DNA of 6,792 nt, taken from NCBI GenBank assembly GCA_019241805.1, contig JAFAWL010000310.1, forward strand, positions 1 through 6,792. The letters are read 5' to 3'. Within the stretch, counting starts at the first letter, position 1. Every line of letters begins with the position of its first letter. The notes under the pieces were generated by a model. It saw only the letters and a list, made by a program, of their open reading frames with translations. It searched no databases and had not been told where the DNA came from. Source of the DNA: Actinomycetota bacterium. GTDB taxonomy: Bacteria; Actinomycetota; Actinomycetes; Mycobacteriales; Jatrophihabitantaceae. Made by a program: the position numbers and the translations under genes. This document shows positions 6,308 through 6,792 of this stretch, piece after piece.

Positions 6308-6432
6308 TAGCCGATGTAACCGAATCACCCTTCTCGGGCGCGCACTCAGATATCCAACGTCCCGAGGTGGCTTGGCTCATCGCGTCTGCCGCTGCCATAC
6401 CGATCGAGTGCGCCGCCGTCCGCCGCTCGTGA
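6235..6432 (+). pseudogene. Possible decayed coding fragment, weakly transposase-like
   Basis: Stop-to-stop open frame of 65 codons without an ATG or GTG start. It includes LDSEAVIADVTESP and ends IPIECAAVRRS. The short string VIADVTESP recalls the first-Asp region of IS5-type DDE transposases (Asp-x-Thr-Glu), but the following conserved RP...YSGK segment is absent. About 60 percent of codons from 6289 on end in G or C, lower than in the intact genes. Chance resemblance is quite possible. Confidence 0.12.
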
Positions 6433-6447
6433 GCCGCTCGGCGCGAC

Positions 6448-6792
6448 TCACGGGGCGACTGAAGTCTCGATCTCGGCCGACGATTCCGAACCGCTCGACC
6501 GCTCCAGTTCTGCGGCGACCAGTGTGAGAACGTTCAAAAGTTCGTCGTCCGGCAAGTCCTCGTACTCGTATCGCGGGATCTGCCAGCCGCCGAAATGCTC
6601 GACGATCTCCGCGTGGTCATCGATCACGAAGTCGGGTACGACGGGGATCTTGTAGCGCTCGAGGCCGGTCTCGAAGTACGACTGCGGCTTCTGGTAGATG
6701 CCCGAGAGGTACTCGGCCAGGCCGGTCTTGGTCATTTCGCCGCCGCGGACTCCGATACCCGACCAGACGTATACAGCGTGCCCGGACTCGAC
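6448..6792 (-). CDS. HAD-superfamily-like phosphatase/hydrolase, C-terminal part (cut by window edge)
   Basis: A frame open from the last base of the window to TGA at 6450-6448 gives 114 residues with no need for a start inside the window. An internal ATG at 6735 exists, but residues before it (GHAVYVWSG) look like part of the same domain, so I read the gene as truncated at its 5' end by the window. The order of motifs fits a HAD fold: hydrophobic strand ending in a Ser (VYVWSG, Ser11 of the visible part), a Lys-Pro (Lys35), then hydrophobic DFVIDD with the acidic pair Asp58-Asp59. The nucleophile motif DxDxT would lie outside. The C-terminal 20 residues are Ser/Glu-rich and probably disordered. 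Substrate unknown. Family call is from motif order only. Confidence 0.55.
   Translation of the reverse strand, partial: VESGHAVYVWSGIGVRGGEMTKTGLAEYLSGIYQKPQSYFETGLERYKIPVVPDFVIDDHAEIVEHFGGWQIPRYEYEDLPDDELLNVLTLVAAELERSSGSESSAEIETSVAP

Larger units (their letters stand above)
5792..6447. other. Gene-poor 656-bp stretch between def and the HAD-like gene
   Basis: No frame here gives a protein I recognise. The part nearest def holds its promoter. A small GCCC-TTC-GGGC hairpin sits at 5852-5862 without a following T-run. A strongly G+T-biased plus-strand patch lies at about 5931-5980, and AT-rich pockets such as 6128-6146 contrast with the neighbouring genes. Short open frames on both strands are each closed within roughly 200 bp. 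Two Shine-Dalgarno-like sites (minus 5903-5893; plus 6193-6201) lack an ordinary start codon at normal spacing. I found no tRNA, CRISPR-like repeat or intact terminal inverted repeats by eye. The mixture suggests decayed genes or an old recombination junction rather than a plain intergenic region. Confidence 0.5.

Noticed and set aside
6288..6325. T-loop-like strings (TTCGGAATCC on the minus strand) as a tRNA
   Set aside because: They do not match the GGTTCGANTCC pattern, and no acceptor or anticodon stem can be built around them.
6448..6735. Stand-alone 95-residue gene starting at ATG 6735
   Set aside because: The frame continues open to the window edge, and the residues before the ATG complete a HAD-like strand and Ser motif, so a truncated longer gene is more likely.

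Overview
The window is 6.8 kb of GC-rich DNA with codons ending mostly in G or C, GTG starts and the gene order and protein sequences of an actinobacterium (Actinomycetia). The GabT and aspartate kinase proteins resemble remembered mycobacterial and corynebacterial homologues almost end to end. I cannot fix the genus from the sequence.

Left part (12-2828, plus strand): a probable two-gene catabolic unit. A PatD-like gamma-aminobutyraldehyde dehydrogenase makes GABA from 4-aminobutyraldehyde. A GabT-type 4-aminobutyrate aminotransferase passes the amino group of GABA to 2-oxoglutarate and yields succinate semialdehyde. Together they form the lower part of putrescine/GABA degradation. The first step (putrescine transaminase or oxidase) and the last step (succinate-semialdehyde dehydrogenase) are not in the window.

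Middle part (2940-5245, plus strand): the aspartate-pathway operon lysC-asd, which makes aspartate semialdehyde for lysine/diaminopimelate, threonine, methionine and isoleucine. The two genes overlap by ATGA. lysC carries an in-frame internal ribosome site and GTG start at codon 250, so it very probably encodes both the alpha and the nested beta subunit, as in Corynebacterium. Two positions that govern feedback inhibition in the Corynebacterium enzyme differ here.

Right part (5273-6792, minus strand): a peptide deformylase gene (def) converges on asd and probably has a leaderless promoter. Behind it lies a 656-bp stretch with no convincing intact gene. It holds short open frames on both strands, Shine-Dalgarno-like sites with no proper start codon, and one fragment with coding-like third-position GC, so it looks like a decayed or recombined segment. 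At the right edge is the C-terminal part of a gene for a HAD-superfamily-like phosphatase, cut by the window end.

Most of the window is housekeeping metabolism. I see no CRISPR array, tRNA, rRNA, intact insertion sequence or phage gene, and no clear new defence or biosynthetic system. The points most worth following are the nested lysC start, the allosteric-site variation and the unexplained gap at 5792-6447.
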